Positions 25,201-31,660 of a stretch of DNA of 33,798 bases are shown here, one piece after another (position 1 is the first letter of the stretch; each line of letters opens with the position of its first letter). Origin of the DNA: Bacillota bacterium (GTDB lineage: Bacteria > Bacillota > Clostridia > Christensenellales > Pumilibacteraceae); contig WQYM01000006.1 of NCBI GenBank assembly GCA_009781235.1, positions 1-33,798 of the forward strand. Reading direction: 5' to 3'. The notes under the pieces are model-generated. The model saw only the letters and a list, made by a program, of their open reading frames with translations, had not been told where the DNA came from and did not search any database. The position numbers and the translations under genes are program-made.

Positions 25201-25317
25201 TACCGCCTTGCCAGCTTTGATAACGGCCAAGTCAAGCGCCAGGGCTCCTCGGCGCCCGCGCCCGCGACCAACCCGAAAGACCAGGATTACGCAAAATTGA
25301 TCGAAAAGATTTTTTAG
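22297..25317 (+). CDS. Lipoprotein with Big_2 domains and a large beta-helix domain
   Basis: The product is 1006 residues. The signal MNIKRIVPLLILAVALALAASAC ends in lipobox ASAC. Two Big_2 Ig-like domains follow (about 38-205; VTGVTLSPKTVSV, WSVDKPAIATVENGVVKGIALG), then a fibronectin-like stretch (about 210-300). The C-terminal ~600 residues carry LLFGENVYFYD, LYFKPGNYPFG, GFYTTLAGLGLLP, NFWRSIENF, WAVSQAAPMRR, SGGFTGDCRF, REKPFLY, FLRPGMYECEEPI, VHGDRVTMHGLFVEHYQKYQTLW and YQNELPYTVPSQEAW. I recognise this as the right-handed beta-helix family common in Streptomyces and often mislabelled adenylyl cyclase or coagulation factor 5/8 protein. Activity is unproven; polysaccharide binding or cleavage is a fold-based guess. 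The end (DQDYAKLIEKIF) recurs as a fragment at 27331-27426. Confidence 0.88.
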   Translation: MNIKRIVPLLILAVALALAASACKNDGDGGKNNNTPVAVTGVTLSPKTVSVGIGESATLAAAVAPSNATNQSLAWSVDKPAIATVENGVVKGIALGGATVTVTTADGAKTDTCAVTVTEVVPVTGVALSRAALTLEVGSAVTLRATVSPTNASNKSVTWSTSNPAVASVSGGSVKALGVGTASITAKSEADPTKLSSCQISVVNEDAVSPNIVLSGGKITVTWEAVADAVSYDVYRAGSRLGEKTKLAAIDKLTYTDESPNPVKYENYYTVVPKDAAGNTIIGLKWNFIDGAVNYRVERAATPSGTFAPLGTVSADGERSFIDKAPNYAFGQTTYRIDPLDQAGDVMKGGFDTDSPTHTVTASNVRAYSVTRNIVLKEFYPEVISFERLLFGENVYFYDAKHDSMPAILKDVNRIADAMRSSAGVVQMSYERFSLYFKPGNYPFGTLESGQEYPDTRGARLDVGFYTTLAGLGLLPTQTRIGATVYTPPALAHTNNGGSNATHNFWRSIENFEVYRPQGMASTPRLNWAVSQAAPMRRISTASGISTDYNANGGWGSGGFTGDCRFGGGVGAGGQQQWYTRNSHFGSGAMSGIAWNNFCIASTGSKFSNSYLTGGTGTFVDSPIKQMREKPFLYYDTTVNDYKVFVPGLRQNASGVSWSDISPGPGESYDISEFYMAKPGDSASKINSRLAGGKHLFLRPGMYECEEPIFVGEENAVVIGTGMPSLYPVEDNGEGVMLVSDVSGVTLAGFVVDAYGDTKYLLRVGEPGSNKNHAQNPTFISDVFARVGGFPSVAVNAEVSVDIHSNDVIGDHFWIWLADHGRFTGWARNTGAFGLIVHGDRVTMHGLFVEHYQKYQTLWLGNYGETFFYQNELPYTVPSQEAWMAQDGAKGWSAFKVANTVDNFHGIGFGSYSTIRLSGGNILLNNAYEAPNKPGVKLEALYANNISDGTNGFVNMINDYGGRVNGQGYRLASFDNGQVKRQGSSAPAPATNPKDQDYAKLIEKIF

Positions 25318-25343
25318 ACGAGAAATGAGATAAAAGGACTGCC

Positions 25344-25545
25344 CGTAGGGGCTGCACGGTGTGCAGCCCGCCGGGACGAACAATGCCTATATGGTGCGGG
25401 CCGCACGCCGTGCGACCCCTACGATTGTGCATCGAACATACCTAACCGTAGGGGCTGCACGGTGTGCGACCCCTACGATTGTGCATCGAACATACCTAAC
25501 CGTAGGGGCTGCACGGTGTGCAGCCCGCGGGCTACGGAAAACCCC
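25344..25545. repeat. Cluster of CGTAGGGG palindromes with 54-bp tandem duplication
   Basis: One composite spans 25344-25423 (CTGCAC/GTGCAG and CGCACG/CGTGCG hairpins). A 54-bp unit containing GATTGTGCATCGAACATACC is then repeated directly (the CTACG junctions are at 25421 and 25475). A further element ends at about 25530. The same unit occurs again near 27720-27775. Confidence 0.8.
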
Positions 25546-25580
25546 ATTCCCCCATCCCCCATCCCCCATCCCCCATCCAC
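25542..25580. repeat. 7-bp array (CCCCATC), about five units
   Basis: It lies just before the ribosome binding site of the 25606 gene, as the related longer array does before the paralogue at 27934. Confidence 0.92.
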
Positions 25581-25605
25581 CACGTCATAACGGAGGTAAT
25601 TTTCT

Positions 25606-27324
25606 ATGAAAAAAGTAAGAAAGATTCCGCTTCTCACCCTGACGGCGCTGTTGTGCGCCGTGTGTTTTTCGGCGTGTGTGGCGAAAACCGAGCGACAGCC
25701 CGAAACGCCGAAAAGCACCTATACGATTGCGTTTAACTCCGGTGGCGGATCTACCGTAGCATCCATAACGCGGATTGAAGGTTCGCAGGTGGCAAAGCCC
25801 GCCGACCCGCAAAAAGAGGGCTTTACCTTTGCCGGCTGGTTTTTCGACTTTGAACTTGAAAACCCGGTGACTTTCCCGCTGGCGCTGAATGACAATTACA
25901 TCTTGTATGCCAAGTGGGCCGCCAAAGCCTCCGACAATCCCGGAGATAATCCCGGCGACAATCCGGGCGACAATCCGGGCGACGACCCTACTCCGCCGGA
26001 TACTACTAAATTTACCGTTACGTTCGAGTTTACCGGATTGACTCCCATCACGCCGCTTTCGGTGACGGTCGGCGGTAAAATCACCAAGCCCGCCGACCCG
26101 ATTAGAGATGGCTATGTTTTTTCCGGCTGGTGTGCGGATGTGGGTTTAGCACACCCGTGGGTGTTTGAGACCGATACGGTCACAAAAAATGTGACGCTGT
26201 ACGCCAAATGGGAGGCGGTGGAAGAAGACGGCGACGGCTCGCAAGAAAACCCCTTTAAAATTTATAACGCCGCACAGCTTATCGAGTTCGCCCAAACTGC
26301 ACGTCTCTACAACTACGCCGGACAATTTATCGAATTACGCGCCGATATCGACTTGGGCGGAGCGGAATGGGTGCCAATAGGAGGCAATGTCCTGATATTT
26401 GCCGGCAGCTTTAAGGGCAACGGGTTTAAAGTCCGCAATTTTAAGATAACCACCGGGCAACCATACGCGGGTTTATTCGCCCGCAACGGCAGCATCGGAA
26501 CCATTCAAAATCTCGCCGTAGAGGATTTTGTGATCGACATGACCCATACCGCAAACGTTTGCGCGGGGGGGCTTGTAGGCAATAACATGGGCGCGATTTT
26601 AAACTGCAGCGCTTCCGGCAGCATAACCGTAGAGTGCCCGGTCACCTCGACCCAAAGCGTCGGGGTAGGCGGCTTAGCCGGAATCAGTTCCGGTACTGCC
26701 AGCCGGGTTTCGGGCTGCAGCGCGGCGGTTGTGGTAGATTTTACGTGGACTACTACGACCAGTTATTCCGGATATGCGGGCGGATTAATCGGCTATGCCT
26801 CCAACGTTAGCGATTGCTATGCAACGGGCGATGTGAATACGGAAACTAATTCCACAGATGCGAGGGGCGGCGGACTGCTGGGAACCTTGGCGTCGTACGG
26901 AACCGTGACCAACTGCTATGCGACAGGAGCAGTATCCGCAACCGCAAGCGGAACCAGCCCCATCGGCTCATCGCAAGGCGTTTGCGCGGGGGGCTTAGTC
27001 GGGAATAATAACGCCACGATAACCAACAGTTTTGCGATCGGCGACGTGACTGCGGTCGGAGGCTCAGTTGCCCGCGCGGGCGGGGTAGTCGGAATCAATC
27101 TCCTAACCGGTTCCACATCGGGGAATTGTTTCCGTTTGGCGGGGCAACAAGTAACGGCGACGACGCCCGGCTCGCCGGGAACCGTTACTACGGCAGGAAC
27201 CGCGCTTGCCGCCTCCGAGTTTAACAGCGCGGCCTTGTATACCGCTACGCTCGGTTGGGACGCCGCAATCTGGGATTTTACCGATCTAGATTTTGCCGCC
27301 GGAAAGCTGCCAACGTTGAAGTAA
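25606..27324 (+). CDS. InlB-repeat / GLUG-repeat lipoprotein, paralogue 1
   Basis: The product is 572 residues; the ATG follows GGAGG by nine bases. The signal MKKVRKIPLLTLTALLCAVCFSAC ends in a lipobox-like FSAC. Two Listeria-Bacteroides repeats (about 36-105 and 135-205; GYVFSGWC, LYAKW) flank a linker with four NPGD repeats. From about 215 on come ADIDLGG-EWVPIG, then a series of GLUG-like motifs (GGLVGNN, NCYATG, GGLIGYA), ending GWDAAIWDF...KLPTLK. GLUG proteins are surface beta-solenoids thought to bind extracellular ligands. Leader and N-terminus are nearly the same as in the 27934 gene, so the two are recent duplicates that have diverged in their GLUG parts. Confidence 0.88.
   Translation: MKKVRKIPLLTLTALLCAVCFSACVAKTERQPETPKSTYTIAFNSGGGSTVASITRIEGSQVAKPADPQKEGFTFAGWFFDFELENPVTFPLALNDNYILYAKWAAKASDNPGDNPGDNPGDNPGDDPTPPDTTKFTVTFEFTGLTPITPLSVTVGGKITKPADPIRDGYVFSGWCADVGLAHPWVFETDTVTKNVTLYAKWEAVEEDGDGSQENPFKIYNAAQLIEFAQTARLYNYAGQFIELRADIDLGGAEWVPIGGNVLIFAGSFKGNGFKVRNFKITTGQPYAGLFARNGSIGTIQNLAVEDFVIDMTHTANVCAGGLVGNNMGAILNCSASGSITVECPVTSTQSVGVGGLAGISSGTASRVSGCSAAVVVDFTWTTTTSYSGYAGGLIGYASNVSDCYATGDVNTETNSTDARGGGLLGTLASYGTVTNCYATGAVSATASGTSPIGSSQGVCAGGLVGNNNATITNSFAIGDVTAVGGSVARAGGVVGINLLTGSTSGNCFRLAGQQVTATTPGSPGTVTTAGTALAASEFNSAALYTATLGWDAAIWDFTDLDFAAGKLPTLK
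25934..25986 (+). repeat. NPGD-coding 12-bp tandem repeat in a linker
   Basis: Four tandem Asn-Pro-Gly-Asp units between the two InlB-type repeats form a flexible Pro/Gly linker. The paralogue has a shorter version (DPGGDPGD). Confidence 0.8.
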
Positions 27325-27330
27325 ATCACA

Positions 27331-27426
27331 AATACTGCGTGGCGTTCACTTCAGCTCCGTCGTCGCGCGTAAACGCGACGCTGCCTAAAGAGCAAGATTA
27401 CGCAAAGCTTATTGAGAAGATATTTG
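27331..27426 (+). pseudogene. Remnant of a beta-helix protein C-terminus
   Basis: In the frame starting near 27331 the DNA encodes FTSAPSSRVNATL then PKEQDYAKLIEKIF, matching the last residues (PKDQDYAKLIEKIF) of the 22297 product. The upstream part of that gene is missing. The original stop (TC TAA at 27608-27612) is separated from the coding end by an inserted 180-bp element. The flank after the stop (ACGAGGAATGAGATAA) also matches the flank after 25317. Confidence 0.7.
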
Positions 27427-27603
27427 GCTCTTATTCAAATAGGTTGGCGCACTTCGTTTTGGCTCCCGTAGGGGGCGACCCATTGGGCGCCCCGCATGGC
27501 CCATTGGGCGCCCCGCCTAAACAAAAACGGCTTGTAAGGTGCGGGGCGCCCAATGGGTCGCCCCCTACGGATTGGTTAGTCAACCTATTTGAATAAGAGC
27601 CAA
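27424..27603. mobile_element. 180-bp palindromic MITE with 23-bp terminal inverted repeats and ATAT target duplication
   Basis: TTGGCTCTTATTCAAATAGG (first 20 bases at 27424) begins a perfect 23-bp inverted repeat with 27581-27603. ATAT flanks it on both sides (27420-27423, 27604-27607). Removing element and one ATAT restores EKIF-stop. The interior contains inverted CGTAGGGGGCGACCCATTGG-type elements, so the whole can fold as one long hairpin. Confidence 0.82.
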
Positions 27604-27639
27604 ATATTCTAAACGAGGAATGAGATAATAAGGACTAAC

Positions 27640-27815
27640 CGTAGGGGCTGCACGGTGTGCAGCCCGCGGGCCAGCGAGGGCATCGACGCTGGCGGGGAAT
27701 CGGTAACCGCAGGTCGCACGCCGTGCGACCCCTACGATTGTGCATCGAACATACCTAACCGTAGGGGCTAATCTATAGATTAGCCCGCGGGTCGATTTGT
27801 AAATCGACCCCTACG
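27640..27815. repeat. Second cluster of CGTAGGGG palindromes
   Basis: It contains hairpin centres CTGCAC/GTGCAG, CATCGACGCTGGCGGG, GTCGCACG/CGTGCGAC, CTAATC/GATTAG and TCGATTT/AAATCGA. Part repeats the 54-bp unit of 25410-25517. The CTAATC and TCGATTT elements at 27760-27815 stand head to head. Confidence 0.75.
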
Positions 27816-27827
27816 GGAAACCGCAAA

Positions 27828-27907
27828 TCCCCATCCCCCAGTCCCCATCCCCCAATCCCCAGTCCCCATCCCCCATCCCCCATCCCCCAGTCTCCATCCC
27901 CCATTCA
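27828..27907. repeat. 7-bp array (CCCCATC/CCCCAGT/CCCCAAT), about eleven units
   Basis: Variants of one heptamer differ in the last two bases. Its CCCCAGT and CCCCAAT units look like the STRR heptamers described from heterocyst-forming cyanobacteria. It lies just upstream of the 27934 ribosome binding site. Confidence 0.92.
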
Positions 27908-27933
27908 CCACTTCATAACGGAGGTAATTTTCT

Positions 27934-29943
27934 ATGAAAAAAGCAAGAAAATCCTTGTTTCTCGCCTTCGCGGCGCTGTTGTGCGCCCTATGCTTTTCGG
28001 CATGCGTTGCTAAGCCCGGGCAGCAAACCGAAACATCGAAAAACTCGTATACGGTTGCGTTTAACTCCGGCGGCGGATCCACTGTTGCGTCCGTTACGCG
28101 GATTGAGGGCTCGCAGGTGGCAAAGCCCGCCGACCCGGTCAAAGAGGGCTTTACTTTTAGCGGCTGGTTCTTTGACTTTGAGCTTGAAAACCCGGTTGCC
28201 TTTCCGCTGACGCTTAATAAGGATTACGTACTGTACGCAAAATGGAGCGATGCCTCCGGCGACCCGATCGACCCCGGCGGTGACCCGGGCGATCCGGTTA
28301 AATTTTCCGTAACGTTCGACCTTAGCGGCGGAACGGGCGCCGCCGCCCCGCTTTTGATAGATGCGGGCGGCAAAATCGCAAAGCCCGCCGACCCGGCAAA
28401 AACGGGCTATACCTTTGGCGGATGGTACGCGGACGCAAATTTCGAAACCGCATGGGCGTTTGAAACCGATACCGTGTCCAAAAACGTAACGCTGCACGCC
28501 AAATGGACGGCAAACCAATACGCCGTAACATTTAACGTAAACGGCGGCGAGGGCGTTCCTGCTTCCGTCCAAGCCGTGTTCGGCGCGCCCATGCCCGCCG
28601 TTTCGGTAAAGCCGACGCGGGAGCTCCATTCCTTTACGGGCTTTTTCGACGCGGCAGAAGGCGGCGTTAAGTACTATAACGCCAATTTGACAAGCGCCAA
28701 GGCTTTCGACAAGACCGCTGCGCTGGCGCTTTTTGCGCAATGGGAGGCGTGGGAGGAGGACGGCGACGGCTCGCAAGCCAACCCCTATAAAATATACGCG
28801 GCCCAGCACCTGACGAATTTTGCCGTTGCCGTAAACAACGGCGATAACCATTACGGCAAATACGTCGCTTTACGCGCCGATATCGACCTAGACGGCGCGG
28901 AATGGACGCCGATTGCCGCCACCGACGGCACGGCAATCCGCAGCTTTACCGGGAATTTTAACGGCAACGGCTTTACGGTCGGCAACTTTAAAATTACGTC
29001 GGCGCGCTTGCACGCGGGCTTGTTCGGCAACAACGCCGGCACGATTGAAAACGTTACCGTAGCCGATTTTGAAATCGATGCGGCCAACATCGCCGGCACC
29101 ACGTTTGCGGGCTTGACGTCCATCACCTCCACGCGCTGCTTTGCGGGCGGCATCGCGGGCTATAACGGCGGCTACGGCATCATCCGCAATTGCGCTACAT
29201 TTGGCAGCGTTAAGTCGACGGCCAACGGCGGCGCGGGCGCGTACGCGGGCGGCATCGTCGGCATCAATACCGGCAGCGCGCGGATTTTGGAGTGCTATAC
29301 GTCCGCATCCGTGACCGCCGACGGCGTTACATCCGTCTATGCGGGGGGCTTTGTCGGGCGCGCCGAGGTTGATATGACGGCGTTTATCCGCAACTGCTAC
29401 GCTACGGGGGACGTAAGCGCTGTGGGCGGCGGGGGTGCGGCGTCGGTGAATGCCGGCGGCTTTGTCGGGTACTTTACCGGCGGGACAATCGTGGCACCGG
29501 AGGGGAGCTTCGGCGGGATTTCCAACTGCTATGCGTCCGGGAACGTGACCTGCGAGAGCATTACTGCTTCCGCCGCGTACGCCGGCGGGTTTGTAGGGAA
29601 CAACGGCGGACTCATAACGAATTGCGTGGCCTTTGGGAACGCGGGCGCACAGACGGCAGCCGCCGGCTTAACTGCGGCGCTGGCGGGCGGATTTAGCGGC
29701 TCTGCCGGAAATTTTGGCAGTAGCATCGGAACCTGCTTCCGGTACGAGGGGCAGCAATTTTTCCGCAAAAGCGCGTCCGCCGAATCCACCGAACCCTCCA
29801 ACACCAACCCGACCGCCAATTCCCGTAATGCTCTCACTCTTAACATCACTACCTTTTACACAGACTTACTCGGTTGGGACGCGGCGGTTTGGGATTTGAC
29901 CGCCCTTGATGTCGCCGCCGGAAAGCTGCCGACGCTGAAGTAA
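27934..29943 (+). CDS. InlB-repeat / GLUG-repeat lipoprotein, paralogue 2
   Basis: The product is 669 residues with the same leader (CATAACGGAGGTAATTTTCT) and signal as its paralogue (MKKARKSLFLAFAALLCALCFSAC). It has three Listeria-Bacteroides repeats (about 36-104, 125-190, 193-268; GFTFSGWFFD, GYTFGGWYAD, LFAQWE), one more than the paralogue. A GLUG-like solenoid follows (about 275-600; ADIDLDGAEWTPI, AGLFGNNAGTIENVTV, GGIAGYNGG, NCYATGDVSAVGG, GGFVGNNGG), ending GWDAAVWDL...KLPTLK. Predicted to be surface anchored. The third InlB repeat and extra solenoid turns show that module number varies between the copies. Confidence 0.88.
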   Translation: MKKARKSLFLAFAALLCALCFSACVAKPGQQTETSKNSYTVAFNSGGGSTVASVTRIEGSQVAKPADPVKEGFTFSGWFFDFELENPVAFPLTLNKDYVLYAKWSDASGDPIDPGGDPGDPVKFSVTFDLSGGTGAAAPLLIDAGGKIAKPADPAKTGYTFGGWYADANFETAWAFETDTVSKNVTLHAKWTANQYAVTFNVNGGEGVPASVQAVFGAPMPAVSVKPTRELHSFTGFFDAAEGGVKYYNANLTSAKAFDKTAALALFAQWEAWEEDGDGSQANPYKIYAAQHLTNFAVAVNNGDNHYGKYVALRADIDLDGAEWTPIAATDGTAIRSFTGNFNGNGFTVGNFKITSARLHAGLFGNNAGTIENVTVADFEIDAANIAGTTFAGLTSITSTRCFAGGIAGYNGGYGIIRNCATFGSVKSTANGGAGAYAGGIVGINTGSARILECYTSASVTADGVTSVYAGGFVGRAEVDMTAFIRNCYATGDVSAVGGGGAASVNAGGFVGYFTGGTIVAPEGSFGGISNCYASGNVTCESITASAAYAGGFVGNNGGLITNCVAFGNAGAQTAAAGLTAALAGGFSGSAGNFGSSIGTCFRYEGQQFFRKSASAESTEPSNTNPTANSRNALTLNITTFYTDLLGWDAAVWDLTALDVAAGKLPTLK

Positions 29944-29947
29944 ATCA

Positions 29948-30011
29948 CAAATGGGGACGGGGGCAATTTGTTATTTTTATTGATGTAACAAACTGCCCCC
30001 GTCCCCATTTG
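29948..30011. terminator. 26-bp inverted repeat after the GLUG lipoprotein gene
   Basis: Arms 29948-29973 and 29986-30011 pair at 25 of 26 positions (arm contains GGGGACGGGGGCAATTTG) around a T-rich loop. It starts four bases after the stop and could end transcription, but there is no U-run. The GGGGACGG motif is typical of dispersed REP-like hairpins. Confidence 0.5.
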
Positions 30012-30062
30012 TTAATCTCTTGGGGTTAATTCCCCCGACGCTCGCGTCGTTAACCGCATCGC

Positions 30063-30171
30063 CGTAGGGGCTGCACGGCGTGCAGCCCGCACCGTAGGGG
30101 CTGCACGGTGCGCTAGGGCGGCGGGTCGCACACCGTGCGACCCCTACGATACCCCGACGCAAGCGTCGGGG
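30063..30171. repeat. CGTAGGGG palindromes plus CCCCGACG hairpin
   Basis: Two CTGCACGG-type elements and a GCGGGTCGCAC/GTGCGACCCCTACG element fill 30063-30148. CCCCGACG-CAAG-CGTCGGGG (30152-30171) follows, and then an A/T-rich stretch. An inverse CCCCGACGC occurs at about 30033. The rest of 29944-30271 holds nothing else I can name. Confidence 0.65.
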
Positions 30172-30271
30172 AGGGTTTATTTTGTTATTTTGTCGGATTT
30201 TGTCGACGCGGAATTTGTCCTTTTTTGCGATGGGCGGGACGGATGGACTTTTGTATGATAAAATTGTATCC

Positions 30272-31660
30272 ATGAAATGGACAAAATCGCAAGTGCGCAC
30301 GCTGCTGGTCGTAAATTCCATCACGCTGATATTGTTTGTCGGGATACTGTTTTTGCCGTGGGTCAACCCCTTTTTTGGCGGGACGAAACCCGTGGACGCC
30401 GACCCCGAGCCGCCTCCCGTCAATAGCGCGGTGCACGACCCGCTCCGAAGCCCCCGTCCCGCCGCCGACTCGGCTTTGGCGTGGGAAACCAATTTGGGCG
30501 GCAGCGGGAATGAAACCGTGGTTGCCGCCTTTGAGACCGCTTCGGGCGTGTTAATTTTCGGCAACACGGAGTCAAGCGATTACGATTTTAAGGATAAAAC
30601 GCCGGGGGGCTTTGTAATATTGCTTGGGTTCAACGGCAAGGTTGTCAACTATTTGATGTATGAGGGCGAAATCGCAAAGGTGTATGGCCTAGACGACGGG
30701 TTTTTGTTGTGCGTCAACAGCGCGACCGAATGCTTGCTGCTGCGGACCGACAGCTTGGGGATTGGAACAGGGCGCGTCAATTTGCGCGAGGCCGAAACCG
30801 AAAAAATCATCGACGTGTACACCGACTGGTTTTCGGCAAATCAGGAGTCCGAACCGTTTCATGCGGTCGTCGAGTACCAAAACCCCAACACCGGCTACAA
30901 GGAGCTGCGGGTGCACGCGCTGAGCGACAAGTTGGAGGAGCGCTACAAACGCTGGTTTAGCCGCTCGCAGAGCCTCGAATACGTCGCCGCGTACTCCCAC
31001 CCGAACGGATTTTTTCTGCTTGCCAACATTAAGGGCCTCAACACATCGATGCTCACCTACTATAATTGGCGCAAAAACTCCTCGACCGAGAACGATTTTA
31101 ATAATCTGACGCTGCAGTTGATTGACCGCTATACTTGCGAGGCTGTGATTCCGGCGGGCGCAAACCGCTACGCCGCGTTGATTCGGACGGCCGACAATAT
31201 CCCCTACTTTATCGATTGCAACCAAGACTTTACCCGGCACCCGATTCACGAGTTGGGCGCGGCGCCGGCAGAAAAAGTGATGCTGCTGAGCGATAACGAA
31301 ACGGTTTATGTGTACGTGTATCGCGCGGGCGACATTTCCGCGCTGTTCCGCTTTGACGAGACGCTGGCGGTGATTGACGAGGTTGCGGCGTTTAAAAAAT
31401 TCAGCGACCTTTACTGCCACACCTTAACAAGCCGGGGCACGCTGTTTTGCGGCCGTACGGTAAACGGCGTAACGGTGGCCGGGGTGAATCAAAACGGCGT
31501 GGCATGGGAGCGCGCATTTAACTCGCAAAACGAAACAATCCGCGCGTGTATCGAGACAAACGGCGGATTGATTTTGATTGGAGAAAGCACCGGCAAGGGC
31601 TATAACGTGGGCGGCAACTTCGGCGGCAGCGATATTTGGGCGGCAAAGCTATTGTTTTAA
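30272..31660 (+). CDS. Membrane-anchored protein with a propeller-like extracellular domain
   Basis: The product is about 462 residues from the ATG at 30272 (MKWTKSQ), chosen because it directly precedes the hydrophobic anchor (about 8-31, VRTLLVVNSITLILFVGILFLPW). No strong Shine-Dalgarno is visible, and an upstream in-frame ATG at 30182 is possible. A Pro-rich linker follows. The remainder consists of repeated beta units of the type WE-LGGSGNE, GGFVILLGFNGKVV, WERAFNSQNET and SDIWAAKLLF, as in WD40/PQQ-like propellers. I recognise no family. The opening GGSGNET and the closing GGSDIWAAKL resemble one blade split over both ends. It is convergent with the permease gene, overlapping by 12 bp. 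Confidence 0.78.
   Translation: MKWTKSQVRTLLVVNSITLILFVGILFLPWVNPFFGGTKPVDADPEPPPVNSAVHDPLRSPRPAADSALAWETNLGGSGNETVVAAFETASGVLIFGNTESSDYDFKDKTPGGFVILLGFNGKVVNYLMYEGEIAKVYGLDDGFLLCVNSATECLLLRTDSLGIGTGRVNLREAETEKIIDVYTDWFSANQESEPFHAVVEYQNPNTGYKELRVHALSDKLEERYKRWFSRSQSLEYVAAYSHPNGFFLLANIKGLNTSMLTYYNWRKNSSTENDFNNLTLQLIDRYTCEAVIPAGANRYAALIRTADNIPYFIDCNQDFTRHPIHELGAAPAEKVMLLSDNETVYVYVYRAGDISALFRFDETLAVIDEVAAFKKFSDLYCHTLTSRGTLFCGRTVNGVTVAGVNQNGVAWERAFNSQNETIRACIETNGGLILIGESTGKGYNVGGNFGGSDIWAAKLLF

Noticed and set aside
29977..30567. 196-residue minus-strand open frame
   Set aside because: It is antisense to the start of the 30272 gene and to repeat palindromes, with no coding features of its own.
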